Positions 33,757 through 35,140 of a stretch of 35,140 nucleotides of DNA are shown here, one piece after another. A model generated the notes under the pieces. The model was not told the origin of the DNA and did no database searches. It saw only the letters and a list, made by a program, of their open reading frames with translations. Positions within the stretch are counted from its first letter, which is position 1, and each line of letters opens with the position of its first letter. The DNA is from Alphaproteobacteria bacterium (GTDB lineage Bacteria > Pseudomonadota > Alphaproteobacteria > UBA8366 > GCA-2717185): assembly GCA_021774435.1 (NCBI GenBank), contig JAJFJB010000161.1, forward strand, positions 1-35,140. Reading direction: 5' to 3'. Position numbers and translations under genes: made by a program.

Positions 33757-34221
33757 TCAACCGCGAAGCGCGACGCGTAAATCGATCATCACCGGTGCAT
33801 TCTGCGGCAGGCGAACCATACCCAGTACCGAACGCGCATGCCGCCCGTTCTCGCCACCGAAAGCCACCATGTAAACGCGCGACGCGTGGTCAGCGATCCG
33901 CGAAATAAATTCGAAGTCATCGGTGCAAGAAACATAGGCATTCAGGTGAAGGACCCGCTCAACCTTACCGAGCCCATCCAAATAATGCTTCAGCCAGGAC
34001 AGCGACTGCAACGCACAGAGTTCCATCTGGCGGCCGGCTTCCGCCTCATCGATATCACGGCCGACCTTTCCCGGGTTGGGGAGGACGCCATCGACCTTGG
34101 CGAGTTGGCCCGCCAAATAGGCAACGCCATTGTGCATCGTGAGCGGAAGATAATCGAAGGCAGGTGTTTCCGCCTTCGGCAAAACGAGGTTTTCCTTCGC
34201 CAGATTGGATTCTGGATTCAT
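33757..34221 (-). CDS. RidA/YjgF/UK114 family protein
   Basis: The 154-aa protein is somewhat longer than the classic 128-aa RidA. The family's conserved arginine is likely R130 in NGRHARSVLGMVRLP. The position that holds the conserved glutamate is D147 in NAPVMIDLRVAL. RidA hydrolyses reactive enamine/imine intermediates; paralogues without the glutamate may have other roles. I start at 34221, where AGAGAGAA precedes the ATG; the longer frame to 34260 has no ribosome-binding site. It is divergent from a DadA-like FAD dehydrogenase, which produces imines, across 102 bp. Confidence 0.85.
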   Translation of the reverse strand: MNPESNLAKENLVLPKAETPAFDYLPLTMHNGVAYLAGQLAKVDGVLPNPGKVGRDIDEAEAGRQMELCALQSLSWLKHYLDGLGKVERVLHLNAYVSCTDDFEFISRIADHASRVYMVAFGGENGRHARSVLGMVRLPQNAPVMIDLRVALRG

Positions 34222-34323
34222 TATTCTCTCTTTCTTCGGATAGAAGGTGCTGATGTCCAACCCATATTGCCTTGTGCAACGCGAACAAACTACCCTGTCC
34301 CGCGACCCTATCAGGAGGAAACG

Positions 34324-35140
34324 ATGGCCACAGAGCAGAACGGATCGACGCCCGATGTCACCATACTAGGCGCCGGCATCGTTGGCATCGCCACCGCACT
34401 CTCCCTGACCGAGCGCGGGTTCAAAGTTGCCCTGATCGACCGGAGCCCGCCGGCGGAGGGCGCCAGTTACGGAAATGCGGGATCGCTCTCGCCTTGGTCC
34501 TGCGTGCCGCAATCGATGCCGGGTCTTTGGAAAAGCGTTCCCGGCTGGTTGCTGGACCCGGAAGGACCCGTCGCTCTGCGGATGGGATACGCGATGAAGT
34601 TTCTGCCCTGGGCGATCAAGTTCTTTCAGGCCGGACAGGAGCACCGGCTGCCTGCGATCGCTGACGCGATGATGGCCCTGACCCGGCCAACGGTCACCCT
34701 CTATCGGCATCATCTTAAAGGCACGGGTTCGGAGGAGCTGGTCCGCGATTCGGTTTACGTTCATGTCTTCCGCAACGCCGCCGATGCAGACCTATCGAAG
34801 CTGGGATGGCGTATGCGGGCAGAACGTCAGGTGCCCCTGGAAGTCGTCAAAGGTGACGCGCTGCGGGAGGTTGAGCCCGCCTTATCGCCGGAATTCGAGG
34901 CTGCCGTTCTGATCAAACAGCAAGGCCGCGCACTTGACCCTGGCGGGATCGGCAAGGTTCTGGCCGAAAAGGCGCAGAGCCTTGGCGTCACCTTCCTGCA
35001 ACAAAGCGTCGACCGTTTGGTCCCCGAAGCGGATGGTGCTTGGCGCATCGAAACCGACGCTGGCCCCGTCCAGGCCAAGCGAGTTGTCGTGGCGATGGGT
35101 GCCTGGTCGGGTAAACTGATGCAGGATCTCGGCATCAAGG
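34324..35140 (+). CDS. FAD-dependent oxidoreductase, DadA/DAO family (partial, runs off right edge)
   Basis: The frame is open from ATG 34324 to the window end (272 codons) and is only the N-terminal two thirds of a usual protein of about 410-420 aa. It starts with a Rossmann FAD motif (VTILGAGIVGIATALSLTERG), continues SPPAEGASYGNAGSLSPWSC, a pattern of D-amino acid dehydrogenases, and ends in RVVVAMGAWSGKLMQDLG, the second FAD contact. AGGAGG lies seven bases upstream. DadA-type enzymes oxidise D-amino acids to imino acids. The adjacent divergent RidA gene fits removal of those imines. Confidence 0.88.
   Translation, partial: MATEQNGSTPDVTILGAGIVGIATALSLTERGFKVALIDRSPPAEGASYGNAGSLSPWSCVPQSMPGLWKSVPGWLLDPEGPVALRMGYAMKFLPWAIKFFQAGQEHRLPAIADAMMALTRPTVTLYRHHLKGTGSEELVRDSVYVHVFRNAADADLSKLGWRMRAERQVPLEVVKGDALREVEPALSPEFEAAVLIKQQGRALDPGGIGKVLAEKAQSLGVTFLQQSVDRLVPEADGAWRIETDAGPVQAKRVVVAMGAWSGKLMQDLGIK

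Noticed and set aside
27514..34221. Pyrimidine Rut pathway from isochorismatase (RutB-like), RutA-like monooxygenase and RidA (RutC-like)
   Set aside because: The three genes are not contiguous or co-directional, and other rut genes are missing; family resemblance alone is too weak.

Overview
The window is a gene-dense bacterial chromosomal segment. I count 32 protein-coding genes, including one running off the right edge, and one broken gene. I see no tRNA, rRNA, CRISPR array, transposase or phage gene. The gene families (several luciferase-like flavin oxidoreductases, ACMSD-type amidohydrolases, a double CaiB/BaiF CoA-transferase, PuuE-like deacetylases, a TauD/TfdA dioxygenase, NIPSNAP and RidA proteins) and the moderately high GC with short gaps fit a metabolically versatile alphaproteobacterium, perhaps Rhodospirillales-like. 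That assignment is an inference from gene content and is not firm.

Layout. 1-2180: an AT-richer stretch with an ATP-grasp enzyme fused to a low-molecular-weight tyrosine phosphatase. 2181-4922: a ThDP enzyme of the acetolactate-synthase type and a CurA-like NADPH reductase. 4938-6824 (minus): a PAS-GGDEF-EAL cyclic-di-GMP protein. 6963-11280 (plus): a run of luciferase-like oxidoreductase, HSL-type esterase, NIPSNAP-like protein, LysE exporter and APH-type kinase. 11288-13106 (minus): two tandem 302-aa PuuE-like deacetylases. 13186-14337: an epoxide-hydrolase-type enzyme. 14334-18271: a carboxymuconolactone-decarboxylase-like gene divergent from two amidohydrolases and an Asp/Glu-racemase-fold protein without the family's two catalytic cysteines. 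18278-20614 (minus): a tandem-duplicated class III CoA-transferase. 20615-21241: a 627-bp gap with two palindromes. 21242-25653: an Old Yellow Enzyme, a lactonase-like amidohydrolase, a Gfo/Idh/MocA oxidoreductase and a GST with an extra C-terminal domain. 25868-28725: an EamA transporter, a hypothetical gene, an isochorismatase-type hydrolase and a nucleotidyltransferase pseudogene. 28861-35140: a NIPSNAP protein, an alpha/beta hydrolase, a PEP-mutase/isocitrate-lyase-type protein divergent from a TauD dioxygenase plus RutA/SsuD-like monooxygenase, and a RidA protein divergent from a DadA-like FAD dehydrogenase.

Working together. Most genes look catabolic: oxygenation, hydrolysis, decarboxylation or ring opening, CoA activation, and imine clean-up. 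No classical transcription-factor gene is present. An identical 16-bp element (positions 14974-14989 and, inverted, 31510-31525) lies in two divergent promoter regions 16.5 kb apart. It may place the CMD/amidohydrolase/racemase-like locus and the lyase/TauD/monooxygenase locus under one unseen regulator. This is the best lead here for an undescribed distributed pathway.
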